Position numbers and translations under genes: made by a program
Shown: one piece after another, positions 15,694-24,275 of the stretch
Numbering within the stretch: position 1 is the first letter of the stretch
Layout: every line of letters begins with the position of its first letter
NCBI RefSeq assembly: GCF_041052385.1
Contig: NZ_CP163439.1
Coordinates: forward strand, 2,097,001 to 2,161,000
DNA: 64,000 bases
Source: Streptomyces sp. R28
Lineage (GTDB): Bacteria; Actinomycetota; Actinomycetes; Streptomycetales; Streptomycetaceae
Direction: 5' to 3'
The notes under the pieces: model-generated
Database searches by the model: none
Told to the model about the DNA's origin: nothing
What the model saw: only the letters and a program-made list of their open reading frames with translations

Positions 15694-15728
15694 GTTCGAA
15701 ATATCAGACGTTGATCAACACTTCGAAC
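15694..15728. promoter_or_regulatory. Candidate operator upstream of the arabinofuranosidase gene
   Basis: Two TTCGAA palindromes (GTTCGAA at 15694 and TTCGAAC at 15722) are separated by 21 bases, about two helical turns apart. They lie 20-54 bases upstream of the GH51 start. This spacing suits a sugar-responsive repressor dimer; the protein is unknown. Confidence 0.4.
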
Positions 15729-15809
15729 GGCAAGATAGGGAGGGGACGCAAGAGCGTCAACGGGTCGGACGAAATCGAAAGTGTCGAAAGCGCCGGAAGA
15801 GAGGGACGG

Positions 15810-16262
15810 ATGGGCGAGTTCTGGCCAGTACCGGATGTACTGACGTATCTGGCCGGGAGTTGGCGGGCCGAGCGGTCCGTACGGGACCTCGCGAGCGGGG
15901 CGGCCGGGGCGGACGGGGAGTTCTCCGGCACTACGGCTTTCGGCCCACTAGAGGGCGGCGGGCTGCTGCACCAGGAGTCCGGCACGTTCGTCTGGCAGGG
16001 CGTGCCCCGACCCGCCGAGCGGACGCTGCGTTTCCTGCCGGGCGCCGCGCGCGGCACGGCGGACGTACGGTTCGCCGACGGGCGCCCCTTCCACGACCTG
16101 GACCTGACGTCCGGCCGGCACATCGCCGATCACCCGTGCTCGGCGGACCTCTACCGGGGCGAGTTCACCGTCCTCGACGAGGACCACTGGCGGACGGTGT
16201 GGCGGGTGCGCGGCCCCGCCAAGAACCTCGTCCTCACCACCGACTACGCCCGCGAGGGCTGA
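15810..16262 (+). CDS. DUF6314 family protein
   Basis: The 150-aa protein starts MGEFWPVPDVLTYLAG and shows the repeated G-x-[FL]-x-G beta-barrel pattern of the DUF6314 family (for example GEFSGTTAFGPL, LLHQESGTF, RGEFTVLDED). It has no signal peptide and no known activity. It overlaps the end of the convergent phosphatase-like gene by 19 bases. The ATG was chosen because the conserved family N-terminus begins there. Confidence 0.75.
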   Translation: MGEFWPVPDVLTYLAGSWRAERSVRDLASGAAGADGEFSGTTAFGPLEGGGLLHQESGTFVWQGVPRPAERTLRFLPGAARGTADVRFADGRPFHDLDLTSGRHIADHPCSADLYRGEFTVLDEDHWRTVWRVRGPAKNLVLTTDYAREG

Positions 16263-16837
16263 GCCGGCGCCCCGTCGAAGCGGAGGTACCAGCGGCCCGC
16301 GCGGCCGGTCACGGTGGTCGTCGACAGAGGGCGTACGTCGATGTTCCAGTACGTCGCGGGCGGCGCCTTCAGCGCGTATACCAGGGCGGCGCGGATCACT
16401 GACGGTTCGGCCACGGCGACGACACGGCCGCCGTCCTCCACGGGCCGGGTGTCCAGCCAGCTGCCGACGCGGCCGATGAACGCGAGCAGCGACTCGCCGC
16501 CGTGCGGTGTGCCGCGCGGGTCGGCCAGCCAGGCGTCCACCGCCTCCGGCTCCCGGGCCATCGCCTCGCCGAGCGTGAGCCCGCGCCAGCGGCCCATGTC
16601 ACAGTCGCGCAGGGCGAGTTGCACCAGCGGGGCATAGCCGAGGGCGTCGCCGGTGGCGCGGCTGCGCGGGGTCGGCGAGCAGTAGCGCAGCTCGGCCGCC
16701 GCCAGCGGCAGCAGATCGCGCGCGACGCGCTGCACCTCGTCCCAGCCGGCCTGGTCCAGCGGCCGGTCGTCCTCGAAGCGCTCCGCGAGCAGCGGGGAGC
16801 TGCGCGCGGCGGCGACGAACGTGACCCGAAGCGACAT
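16244..16837 (-). CDS. Histidine phosphatase superfamily protein lacking the RHG motif
   Basis: The 197-aa protein has the phosphoglycerate-mutase/histidine-phosphatase layout: an N-terminal strand, LDQAGWDEVQRVA, YCSPTPRSRATGDALG and late GRVVAVAEPSVIRAAL. The normally invariant L-x-R-H-G motif near the start reads FVAAARSSPLL, so the phospho-accepting His is absent. The late His is also replaced (VAEPSV where GHG is usual). It is therefore likely a non-catalytic or altered member. An upstream start at 16879 is possible but adds a poorly conserved tail. Confidence 0.7.
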   Translation of the reverse strand: MSLRVTFVAAARSSPLLAERFEDDRPLDQAGWDEVQRVARDLLPLAAAELRYCSPTPRSRATGDALGYAPLVQLALRDCDMGRWRGLTLGEAMAREPEAVDAWLADPRGTPHGGESLLAFIGRVGSWLDTRPVEDGGRVVAVAEPSVIRAALVYALKAPPATYWNIDVRPLSTTTVTGRAGRWYLRFDGAPAQPSRA

Positions 16838-17011
16838 GCGGCGATGGTGTGTCGCGAAAGTGCGCAGGTCAAGAGGCATTGTGCAGGCGTCACCGAGGGT
16901 GGACGAAACCTTACTGCGGGGTAAGGATCAGGCGGACAAGTCGCTGGAAATCGGCTGTTGGACATTCAAGTACAGCTGCTGGAGGAAGGGAGGAGCGCTG
17001 CCGCCCGGCAA

Positions 17012-17446
17012 CTAGAAACAGAGGGCCATCCATTGGCCCGGCTTCTCCAGCGGCGCGAATCCGAGCTTCTCGTAGACGCCGTGCGCGTCGTGCGTGGCGA
17101 GCAGCATCCGCTTCAACCCGTACGGCCGCAGGTGCTCGCGTACGGCCCCGACGAGCGCCGTGCCGATCCCCTTGCCCCGCGCCGACGGGTTGACGTACAC
17201 ATCGCACAGCCACGCGAAGGTCACCCGGTCGGTGACGACCCGGGCATACGCCACCTGCTCCCCCGAAACCGTCTCGTACACCCCGAAGTTCAGCGAACCC
17301 TCGATCGCCCGGTCCTGCTTCTCCCGCGCCCGCCCGATCGCCCAGTACGCGTCCGTGGACAGCCACCGATGCACGCGCTCGGCGTCGATGCGGTGGGGGT
17401 CGGTCGAGATCTCGTAGCCGTCGGCGAGGGGCGGGGTGTCGGTCAT
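17012..17446 (-). CDS. GNAT family N-acetyltransferase
   Basis: The protein is 144 aa. The acetyl-CoA-binding motif A is clear (VTFAWLCDVYVNPSARGKGIG, with R-x-x-G-x-G/A), followed by ALVGAVREHL and the C-terminal YEKLGFAPL element typical of small single-domain GNATs. The N-terminus (DPHRIDAERVHRWLS) matches the subfamily that acetylates small amines. The substrate is unknown. Translation from this ATG gives the whole domain; the open frame further upstream runs over the neighbouring gene and is not meaningful. Confidence 0.85.
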   Translation of the reverse strand: MTDTPPLADGYEISTDPHRIDAERVHRWLSTDAYWAIGRAREKQDRAIEGSLNFGVYETVSGEQVAYARVVTDRVTFAWLCDVYVNPSARGKGIGTALVGAVREHLRPYGLKRMLLATHDAHGVYEKLGFAPLEKPGQWMALCF

Positions 17447-17536
17447 GCGGCGAGGCTCGCAGGGCGAGGGCGGCGGCGTCGAGCAGTTTTCCCCGGCCGG
17501 CGGGGCGTTGTCAGTGGCGGGTGCGATGCTGCGGGC

Positions 17537-18157
17537 ATGACTGGGACGACGACTGCGGCAGACTATGCGTGGCTGGAAACGCGGTACCCGCACCTGACGG
17601 AGGCCTACTGCGTCACGCTGGTGCGCGGACTCGCCCCCGAGGCTCTCCTGACGGAGTTGAAGGCCGCGCCGAAGCCTGGCCTCACCGGCGTCGACGCGTT
17701 GGTCGAGCCGAGTTACGACGAGTGGGACGACCACGACGGCGAGATGCTGTTCGTCGGTGTCACCGCCGTCGACGACTGGTCGCTGATGGTCGAGTTCAAC
17801 GGCTACCTCGGCATCCGGGCGAAGGCCATGCTCCCCGTCTCGCGCGGCCGCACAGTGGTCTCCCACTTCCGCAACGTCAACGCGGTGGATCACTTCTACT
17901 GGTTCGAGGACGGCGACACACGCCTGCATTTCGAGCCGCTCTTCGCCCACGCCCGCGACGGCAGCCACCCCGACGAACTCCTCATGGAGATGCGGGAGTC
18001 GGGCTTCGACCTGAGCGACGGTGACGACCGGTACCACACCGGCCACACCGAGGCCGCCTTCGCCCTGGCCCACCGCATCACCGGCATACGTCTGACCCCG
18101 GAGATCTTCGCGTCCGCCAGGTTCACCTGCGGTATCGCGCCGGTGCCCCGCGGCTAG
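17537..18157 (+). CDS. DUF6461 domain protein
   Basis: The 206-aa soluble protein begins MTGTTTAADYAWLETRYP and resembles the Streptomyces DUF6461 family, which has strongly acidic segments (SYDEWDDHDGEMLFVG) and a conserved WSLMVEFNGYLG core. No catalytic motif is recognisable. It converges on the MocR-type regulator gene, overlapping its end by four bases. Confidence 0.7.
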   Translation: MTGTTTAADYAWLETRYPHLTEAYCVTLVRGLAPEALLTELKAAPKPGLTGVDALVEPSYDEWDDHDGEMLFVGVTAVDDWSLMVEFNGYLGIRAKAMLPVSRGRTVVSHFRNVNAVDHFYWFEDGDTRLHFEPLFAHARDGSHPDELLMEMRESGFDLSDGDDRYHTGHTEAAFALAHRITGIRLTPEIFASARFTCGIAPVPRG

Positions 18158-19596
18158 AGCACCTCGTCACAGGCCGCCCGCAGCCGCCGTACCCCCTCCG
18201 TGATCTCCCCCACCCCCGCCACCGCCGCGAAGCTCAACCGCAGATGCCCGGCCGGAGGTTCCGCGCTGAAGTACGGACGGCCGGGCGTGATCGCGACGCC
18301 CGCGCGCAGGGCGGCGAGGGTCAGGGCGGACTCGTCGGTTCCGTCGGGCAGGCGGAGCCACAGGTGATAGCCGCCGGAGGGGATGTGCGGGAGGGCGAGT
18401 TCGGGGAGGCCGAGGCGCAGGGCGGACGTCATCGCGTCGCGCCGCGTCTTCAACTCGGCGGAGATCGCCCGCAGATGACGCGGCCAGGCGGGCGAGCCCA
18501 CGAGTTCGAGTGCGGCCTCCTGTAGGGGCCGGGGCACGAAGAAGGTGTCGACGACCTGGATGGCGCGCAGCCGCTCCAGCACCGGACCATGGGCCGCGAG
18601 CGCACTCAGCCGGAAGCTCGGGGAGGTCGCCTTGGTCAGGGAGGAGACATGGACGACGACACCGTCGGGATCGTCGGCGGCCAGCGGACGCGGCAGGGGT
18701 CCCGCGTCCTCGTGCACCAGCCGCCGTACGAAGTCGTCCTCCACGACGAAGGCACCGGCCTCGCGCGCGATGCGCAGCACCTCGCCGCGCCGGTCGGGGG
18801 CGAGCATCGCGCCGGTCGGGTTCTGGAACAGCGGCTGACAGACGAACACGCGGGCGCCGGTCGCCCGGAAGGCGTCGGCGAGCAGGGACGGCCGCACACC
18901 GTCCGCGTCGACCGGGACGGGGACCGGGCGCAGACCGGCCGCGCGGGCGATCGCCAGCATGCCCGGGTAGGTGGGCGACTCGACCAGCACCGGTGCGCCC
19001 GGCGGAGCGAGTGCCCGCAGCGCGGTCGTCAGGGCCGACTGACCGCCCGCGGCGATCAGCACCTCGGCGGCCGTGACGGCGCCGCCCGGCCCGCCGATGC
19101 CGCGCGCGAACCACTCCCGCAGCTCCGACAGCCCCTCCATGGGCGGCCTCCCCCACGCACCGGGGCGACGGCCGGCCCGGGACAGCGCGGCGGACATCGC
19201 CCGCTCCGGCTGCAACGACTGGTGCAGATAACCGCCGTTGAACTCGATCACGCCGGGCGGCGGAGCGGAGAGCGAGACCAGCACCCCGGAGGCGTCCACC
19301 GAGCGCGGCACGAGCTCCGTGGCGGCGTCCGCGCTGAGCGCCACCTCCTGCCAGGAGGTGTCCCCGACGGAAGCGGACCGCGCGTGCGGCTCGGCGCGGA
19401 AGGCTCCGGCGCCGGGCCGGGTGACCACCAAGCCCTCGGCGGCCAGCTGCCCGAGGGCACGGGAGACGGTCACCGGGCTCACCCGGAACCGTTCGACGAG
19501 GGCTCGGCTCGACGGGAGCTTTCCACCTGGAGAGTAGCGGTCCAGCTCTCGTCGCAGCTGATTCGCCAGTTCACCGACACTGCTACGCTCTTGCAT
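18154..19596 (-). CDS. MocR-type regulator (GntR HTH fused to aminotransferase-like domain)
   Basis: The protein is 480 aa. It has a GntR-family winged helix at about residues 5-72 (LPSSRALVERFRVSPVTVSRAL) joined to a fold-type I PLP domain (about 115-475). The PLP lysine appears to be in VSSLTKATSP, and FQNPTG and VESPTYPG are also aminotransferase hallmarks. MocR proteins sense PLP or amino compounds and usually regulate a divergent gene. Here that partner is the EamA exporter, whose start codon overlaps this one. No ribosome site is visible, so a leaderless transcript is likely. Confidence 0.88.
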   Translation of the reverse strand: MQERSSVGELANQLRRELDRYSPGGKLPSSRALVERFRVSPVTVSRALGQLAAEGLVVTRPGAGAFRAEPHARSASVGDTSWQEVALSADAATELVPRSVDASGVLVSLSAPPPGVIEFNGGYLHQSLQPERAMSAALSRAGRRPGAWGRPPMEGLSELREWFARGIGGPGGAVTAAEVLIAAGGQSALTTALRALAPPGAPVLVESPTYPGMLAIARAAGLRPVPVPVDADGVRPSLLADAFRATGARVFVCQPLFQNPTGAMLAPDRRGEVLRIAREAGAFVVEDDFVRRLVHEDAGPLPRPLAADDPDGVVVHVSSLTKATSPSFRLSALAAHGPVLERLRAIQVVDTFFVPRPLQEAALELVGSPAWPRHLRAISAELKTRRDAMTSALRLGLPELALPHIPSGGYHLWLRLPDGTDESALTLAALRAGVAITPGRPYFSAEPPAGHLRLSFAAVAGVGEITEGVRRLRAACDEVL

Positions 19597-19610
19597 GGGA
19601 ATAGAGAATA
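19584..19610. promoter_or_regulatory. Overlapping divergent promoters with shared CATG start
   Basis: The ATG of the exporter (19595) and the ATG of the MocR gene (19596 on the other strand) share the palindrome CATG. TACGCT lies five bases before the plus-strand ATG, and TATTCT (19610-19605) lies eight bases before the minus-strand ATG. These positions fit -10 boxes of leaderless transcripts that read across each other. Confidence 0.6.
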
Positions 19611-20530
19611 GCGCTACCACCCCGAGTGCGATAGCAGTCACCACCCCGGCCGCTCCGGTCACCCCCGCCAGGACAAACCTCCGTGGCACCCTCCAGGCCG
19701 CCCTCGGCGTCGCGGCCTTCTCCCTCACCTTCCCCGCCACCGCCTGGGGCCTGGAGGGTTTCGGCGCCTGGTCCCTGGTCGCCGTGCGCAGTGTGCTGGC
19801 CGGGCTGATCGCGGGCGGCTGTCTGCTCGCCCTGCGCGTGCCGCTCCCCGCCCGCCGCCGCTGGGCGGGCCTCGCGGTGGTGGCCGCCGGAGTGGTCGTC
19901 GGCTTCCCCCTCCTCACCACGCTGGCGCTGCAGACGTCGACCACCGCGCACGCCGCCGTCGTGGTCGGGCTGCTCCCGCTCACCACCGCCCTGTTCTCCG
20001 CCCTGCGCGTCGGCACCCGCCCCTCCCGCACCTTCTGGACGGCGGCGTTCGCGGGCGCGGCCGCCGTGGTCGCCTTCACCGTGCAGCAGAGCGGCGGCGC
20101 CCTGACCACCGCCGATCTGTACCTGTTCGCGGCGCTGCTGGTGTGCGCGGCCGGCTACACCGAGGGCGGCCGGCTGGCCCGGATCATGCCGGGCTGGCAG
20201 GTGATCGGCTGGGCGCTGGTGCTGTGTCTGCCGCTGAGCGTGCCGGCCGCCGTACTGGCGCTGTCGTACGAACCCGTCCACCTGACCTGGCACGGCGTGA
20301 CCGGACTGCTGTGGCTCGCGGCGGGCTCGCAGTTCCTCGGCCTGGTCGTCTGGTACCGGGGCATGGCGGCGATCGGCATCCCGAAGGCCAGCCAGTTGCA
20401 GTTGGCCCAACCCCTGCTCACACTGGTGTGGTCGGTGCTGCTGCTGGGCGAGCACCTGACAGTGGCCGCCCCGCTGACGGCCGCGGCGGTGCTCGTGTGC
20501 ATCGCCGTGACCCAGCGCGCGCGTGGCTGA
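19595..20530 (+). CDS. EamA/DMT family exporter
   Basis: The 311-aa membrane protein has ten predicted hydrophobic segments arranged as two EamA repeats, a short basic N-terminus, and the second-repeat landmark AIGIPKASQLQLAQPLLTLV followed by LLLGEHLT, typical of RhtA/YdcZ-like metabolite exporters. Its divergent partner is a MocR regulator, which suggests that an amino acid or amine is the exported and sensed compound. It is probably leaderless, as no Shine-Dalgarno sequence precedes the ATG. Confidence 0.87.
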   Translation: MGIENSATTPSAIAVTTPAAPVTPARTNLRGTLQAALGVAAFSLTFPATAWGLEGFGAWSLVAVRSVLAGLIAGGCLLALRVPLPARRRWAGLAVVAAGVVVGFPLLTTLALQTSTTAHAAVVVGLLPLTTALFSALRVGTRPSRTFWTAAFAGAAAVVAFTVQQSGGALTTADLYLFAALLVCAAGYTEGGRLARIMPGWQVIGWALVLCLPLSVPAAVLALSYEPVHLTWHGVTGLLWLAAGSQFLGLVVWYRGMAAIGIPKASQLQLAQPLLTLVWSVLLLGEHLTVAAPLTAAAVLVCIAVTQRARG

Positions 20531-20625
20531 GCGGGCCCTGACGACCCACTTCCAACCACCGCTCCACGCCGTAGACTCAAGGCCACGGACCGCTGCTCCC
20601 GCTCCTCGTGAGGAGGCCCAACCAG

Positions 20626-20820
20626 ATGCATGCAATCGTGGGCGACCAGCTTGTCCAGCACGGCAGGGTGGTCGGGCAACAAGACAAGGTCGGCGAGATC
20701 GTCGAAATCCTGGGCCAGGAGGGCAACCCCCCGTACCGCGTCCGTTTCGAGGACGGGCACGAGGGCCTGTGCTCCCCCGGCCCCGACGCCGAGATCCGTC
20801 ACAGGGACACGATGAAGTAG
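20626..20820 (+). CDS. DUF1918 domain protein
   Basis: The 64-aa protein MHAIVGDQL... has the SH3-like DUF1918 pattern (GDQLVQHGRVVGQQDKVGEI, YRVRFEDGHEGL, PGPDAEI). These are small cytosolic proteins of unknown function common in actinobacteria. An AGGAGG ribosome site lies nine bases before this ATG and decides the start over an in-frame ATG at 20608. Confidence 0.85.
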   Translation: MHAIVGDQLVQHGRVVGQQDKVGEIVEILGQEGNPPYRVRFEDGHEGLCSPGPDAEIRHRDTMK

Positions 20821-20842
20821 CTCGGCGAGCAGATCGAGCAGA

Positions 20843-22108
20843 TCAGCGCGGCGGAATCGCCGGCCGCCCGTAGTGGTCGGCGACCACCCGTGCCATCGCC
20901 CCGATCCGGTCCGTCGCCACGTCCTTCGCGGCGAAGAAGACGTGCCCGCGCGCCTCCACGTGGTCCTTGGCCAGGGTGAGATGCCGGGACAGCTCGGCCT
21001 TGTCCTGCCAGGCCGCGGGCTGCGCCGGATCGCCGGCCTTGTACAGCGCCTCGCCTAGGTACAGCCTCGTCCGGCTGCCGCGCGCCACCTCCGCCCACCA
21101 GGGCACGAGCTTCGCGTAGTCGGCGGCCGCGAAGTCGATGTTCCAGTACAGCTGCGGGCAGATGTAGTCGATCCACCCCTCGCGCACCCACTTGCGGGTG
21201 TCCGCGTAAAGGTCGTCGTACGTCTGCACGCCCGCCCGTGAGTCGGAGCCGAGGGGGTCGGTGGCGGCGTTGCGCCACACGCCGAACGGGCTGATGCCGA
21301 ACTCCGTGCTGGGCCGGATCTTCCTGATGCCGGCCGCCATCTCCTGGACCAGCTGGTCGATGTTGTCCCGCCGCCACTCGGCCCGGGTCGCGAAGCCGCC
21401 GCCGTAGCGGTCGTAGGCGTCGTTGTCGTCGAAGGTCTGGCCCGCCACCGGGTACGGGTAGAAGTAGTCGTCGAAGTGGACCGCGTCGACCGGGTACCTC
21501 TTCACCGCGTCGAGCATCGCCTTCTGCACGAAGGCACGGACCTCGGGCAGCCCCGGGTTGTAGTAGAGCTTGCCGCCGTACGTCACCACCCAGTCCGGGT
21601 GCCGGCGGGCGGGGTGGGATTCGGCCAGCCTGGTGGGGTCGGTGTGGTTGGCGATGCGGTACGGATTGAACCAGGCGTGCACCTGCAGACCACGGGCGTG
21701 AGCCTCCTCGACGGCCGTGCCGAGCGGGTCCCAGCCGGGGTCCTCGCCCTGAGTCCCGGTGAGTACCTGCGACCACGGCTCGTACGGCGAGGGCCACAGG
21801 GCATCGGCCGTCGGCCGTACCTGGAGGATGACCGTGTTCAGGCGGCTTTCCACCGCCGCGTCCAGGTGAGCGATCAGCTCGGCGCACTGTTCGTCGGCGC
21901 TCAGCCCCGGCTTGGAGGGCCAGTCCCGGTTCGCCACGGTCGCCACCCACACACCGCGCATCTCGCGGGTCGCCCGGCGCCGGGCCGGCTTCGTCGTTCC
22001 GCCCGCCATGGCGGAACCGGCCGCCACCGCGCCGCCTCCCGCCACGAGCGCCGACAGGGTGGTCACCGCGAACGCCCGACGTGACATCCGCGACTTGCGG
22101 TGCAGCAT
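20843..22108 (-). CDS. Tat-exported GHL10 (DUF187) glycosyl hydrolase-like protein
   Basis: The 421-aa precursor starts MLHRKSRMSRRAF. The twin-arginine signal SRRAFAVTT is followed by a hydrophobic stretch and AMA. The mature part is a GHL10 TIM barrel: MRGVWVATVANRDWPS, LNTVILQVRPTADALW, HAWFNPYR, VDAVHFDDYFYPYP and YICPQLYWNID. Characterised relatives act on peptidoglycan-type or beta-glycan substrates, but the specificity is not certain. GGAGGT eight to ten bases before the ATG at 22108 decides the start over an ATG 30 bases further up. Confidence 0.87.
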   Translation of the reverse strand: MLHRKSRMSRRAFAVTTLSALVAGGGAVAAGSAMAGGTTKPARRRATREMRGVWVATVANRDWPSKPGLSADEQCAELIAHLDAAVESRLNTVILQVRPTADALWPSPYEPWSQVLTGTQGEDPGWDPLGTAVEEAHARGLQVHAWFNPYRIANHTDPTRLAESHPARRHPDWVVTYGGKLYYNPGLPEVRAFVQKAMLDAVKRYPVDAVHFDDYFYPYPVAGQTFDDNDAYDRYGGGFATRAEWRRDNIDQLVQEMAAGIRKIRPSTEFGISPFGVWRNAATDPLGSDSRAGVQTYDDLYADTRKWVREGWIDYICPQLYWNIDFAAADYAKLVPWWAEVARGSRTRLYLGEALYKAGDPAQPAAWQDKAELSRHLTLAKDHVEARGHVFFAAKDVATDRIGAMARVVADHYGRPAIPPR

Positions 22109-22305
22109 CTTCTTCCTACCTCCGTGTGCCGTGGTCAAGGGCCCACCCCGTGACAGATCCGTGCTCTGCGGATCGCGCCCCGCGTCAGCCTTTCATGAGG
22201 CACCCGAACGATCGATCATGCTTCGCCGAAGGTAACGTGCAGGTTTGGAGCAGGCGCCGAACAACGGCGGTCCTGCCGCATTCGTGGACCAGCGAAGGGG
22301 TCGAT

Positions 22306-23178
22306 GTGACCGGCATCTCCGGAGATATTGCACGCGTCGGTGTGGTGGGCTGCGGCCAGATGGGAGCGGGCATCGCCGAGGTCTGCGCCCGCGCCGGGCT
22401 GGACGTGATGGTCGCCGAGACCACCGGCGAGGCCCTGGAGATCGGCCGTACCCGACTGTTCACTTCCCTGACCAAGGCTGCCGAGCGCGGCAAGATCAGC
22501 GAGGAGGAGCGGGACGCCACGCAGGCGCGGCTGTCCTTCACCACGGATCTGGGCGAGTTCGCCGACCGTGACCTGGTGATCGAGGCCGTCGTGGAGAACG
22601 AGCAGGTGAAGACCGAGATCTTCCAGGTGCTCGACCAGGTCGTGACCCGCCCGGACGCGATCCTGGCCTCCAACACCTCCTCGATCCCGCTGGTGAAGCT
22701 GGCGGTCGCCACCTCGCGCCCCGACCAGGTGGTCGGCATCCACTTCTTCAACCCGGCCCCGGTGCAGCAGCTCGTCGAGCTGATCCCGGCGCTCACCACC
22801 TCCGAGGGCACGCTGGCCCGTGCCCAGCAGTTCGCCGAGAAGCTGCTCGGGAAGCACGCCATCCGCGCCCAGGACCGCTCCGGCTTCGTGGTGAACGCGC
22901 TGCTGATCCCTTACCTCCTCTCCGCGATCCGGATGTTCGAGACGGGCATCGCCAGCCGCGAGGACATCGACAACGGCATGGAGATGGGCTGCGCCCACCC
23001 GATGGGCCCGCTGAAGCTCTCCGACCTCATCGGCCTGGACACGGTCGCCTCGGTGGCACAGAGCATGTACGACGAGTTCAAGGAGCCGCTGTACGCCGCT
23101 CCCCCGCTGCTGCAGCGCATGGTCGACGCGGGCCGGCTCGGCCGCAAGACCGGATCGGGCTTCTACACCTACGGCTGA
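22306..23178 (+). CDS. 3-hydroxybutyryl-CoA dehydrogenase
   Basis: The 290-aa protein has an N-terminal NAD-binding Rossmann domain (VGVVGCGQMGAGIAEV, about residues 10-25), SNTSS, the active-site HFFNPAPV (His in IHFFNP) and a C-terminal dimerisation domain (DRSGFVVNALLIPYL, MEMGCAHPMGPLKLSDLIGLD). It oxidises (S)-3-hydroxyacyl-CoA in butyrate/PHB or aromatic-acid degradation. The start is GTG, five bases after GAAGGGG. An ATG two bases earlier is immediately followed by a stop. A strong terminator follows the gene. Confidence 0.93.
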   Translation: MTGISGDIARVGVVGCGQMGAGIAEVCARAGLDVMVAETTGEALEIGRTRLFTSLTKAAERGKISEEERDATQARLSFTTDLGEFADRDLVIEAVVENEQVKTEIFQVLDQVVTRPDAILASNTSSIPLVKLAVATSRPDQVVGIHFFNPAPVQQLVELIPALTTSEGTLARAQQFAEKLLGKHAIRAQDRSGFVVNALLIPYLLSAIRMFETGIASREDIDNGMEMGCAHPMGPLKLSDLIGLDTVASVAQSMYDEFKEPLYAAPPLLQRMVDAGRLGRKTGSGFYTYG

Positions 23179-23208
23179 TTACAGACCGTCAGATTCCGGC
23201 CAAGTACA

Positions 23209-23239
23209 CGGGCCCGGCACCGAGAAGGTGCCGGGCCCG
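23209..23239 (+). terminator. Intrinsic terminator after the hydroxybutyryl-CoA dehydrogenase gene
   Basis: A perfect 13-bp stem (CGGGCCCGGCACC / GGTGCCGGGCCCG) with a GAGAA loop lies 31 bases after the stop. No T-run follows, as is usual in Streptomyces. Confidence 0.8.
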
Positions 23240-23371
23240 CGCCATTCACACACCGTGTGCGCTCCGGGCTCGCATATGCCCCTCGCACACTCTCCCCAGG
23301 CGTCCACCAGGCGAGTTCACTTTCCTTGCGCATGCAAGGGATGAGAGACCACTACGGAAAGGAGCGGACTC

Positions 23372-23629
23372 GTGACCGTCGATCCCGAGCATCCGGTCGT
23401 GTCTGGAGAACTCGCAGAGTTACGACGTCGTCTGGACGTCGCCTACGCCCGCGTGGAGGGCGGGCTGGCTCTGCTCACCCACCGCACCGAGGAGACCGCC
23501 AAGGAAATCGACGAGCTGAACACCCGGATCCACACACTGGAACACGCGCGCTGGCCGCTGCCCGCGGTCGCCGCCCTCACCGCCGTGGGTGCTCTCGTCG
23601 TGGCGATCTGGCAGGCCGTCGGGCATTAG
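23372..23629 (+). CDS. Small coiled-coil protein with C-terminal membrane helix
   Basis: The 85-aa hypothetical protein starts at a GTG seven bases after AAAGGAG. Residues 10-60 form a heptad-like amphipathic helix (LAELRRRLDVAYARVEGGL, TAKEIDELNTRIHTLEHAR). Residues 62-82 are a single membrane helix ending near VGH. This looks like a tail-anchored oligomer. Homologues are common in Streptomyces but have no assigned function. Confidence 0.7.
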   Translation: MTVDPEHPVVSGELAELRRRLDVAYARVEGGLALLTHRTEETAKEIDELNTRIHTLEHARWPLPAVAALTAVGALVVAIWQAVGH

Positions 23630-23644
23630 ATCCGGGACGCCACT

Positions 23645-24190
23645 TCAGGGCAGGACGTCCTGCCCGAGCCTGAGATGGTGCAGCAGAAGTAACGCGGCCG
23701 CCATGTTGGCGGCCGGGACCTCCCCACGGGCGACCATGTCGGGGACGAGCTTGAGCGGGACCCACTCCCGGCGGTCCGACTCGAAGTCGTCCACGGGATG
23801 CCCGACATACTCGCCCTCGTCGGCCCAGTAGATGTGGTGCCGGGCGTCGGTGAGCCCGTTGGAGGGCTCCACGCTCATGAGGTGGTGCAGGGGTCCCGGC
23901 CGCCAGCCGGTCTCCTCCTCGAGTTCCCTGGCGGCCGCGCGGACGATGTCCTCGCCGTCCTCGACGACGCCGGCCGCGAGCTCCCACCCCCAGCTGTCGG
24001 TGATGAAACGGTGGCGCCACAGGAGGAGGACTTCATTGGCCTCGTTGACCACCGTGGCCACGGCGACCGGCCGCAGCCGTATGAGGAAGTGGTCCAGGTG
24101 CCTGCCGTCCGGCAGCTCCACGTCTGCCAGGTTGACGGTGAACCAGCGGTTTTCATACACAGTTTGTTCGTTCTGTTTCGTCCACTGCAC
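23645..24190 (-). CDS. NUDIX hydrolase (ADP-ribose pyrophosphatase-like)
   Basis: The 181-aa protein contains a complete NUDIX box: it starts at G in AAGVVEDGEDIV and ends with AARELEEETGW, fitting G-x5-E-x7-REU-x-EE-x-GU. The N-terminal WFTVNLADVELPDG and the overall size fit the ADP-ribose or related sugar-nucleotide pyrophosphatase branch. The GTG at 24190 is preceded by GGAAGG and is the only start that keeps the N-terminal strand. The gene is downstream of the HTH/TPR regulator gene on the same strand, 85 bases apart. Confidence 0.88.
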   Translation of the reverse strand: MQWTKQNEQTVYENRWFTVNLADVELPDGRHLDHFLIRLRPVAVATVVNEANEVLLLWRHRFITDSWGWELAAGVVEDGEDIVRAAARELEEETGWRPGPLHHLMSVEPSNGLTDARHHIYWADEGEYVGHPVDDFESDRREWVPLKLVPDMVARGEVPAANMAAALLLLHHLRLGQDVLP

Positions 24191-24275
24191 GGTTCTGCCA
24201 CCTTCCGTCGAGTAAGTGGCAATATCGCAGCAGGGACTATGCGGTGTCGGTGTTCGAGTACCGGCTTGCGGCGAC

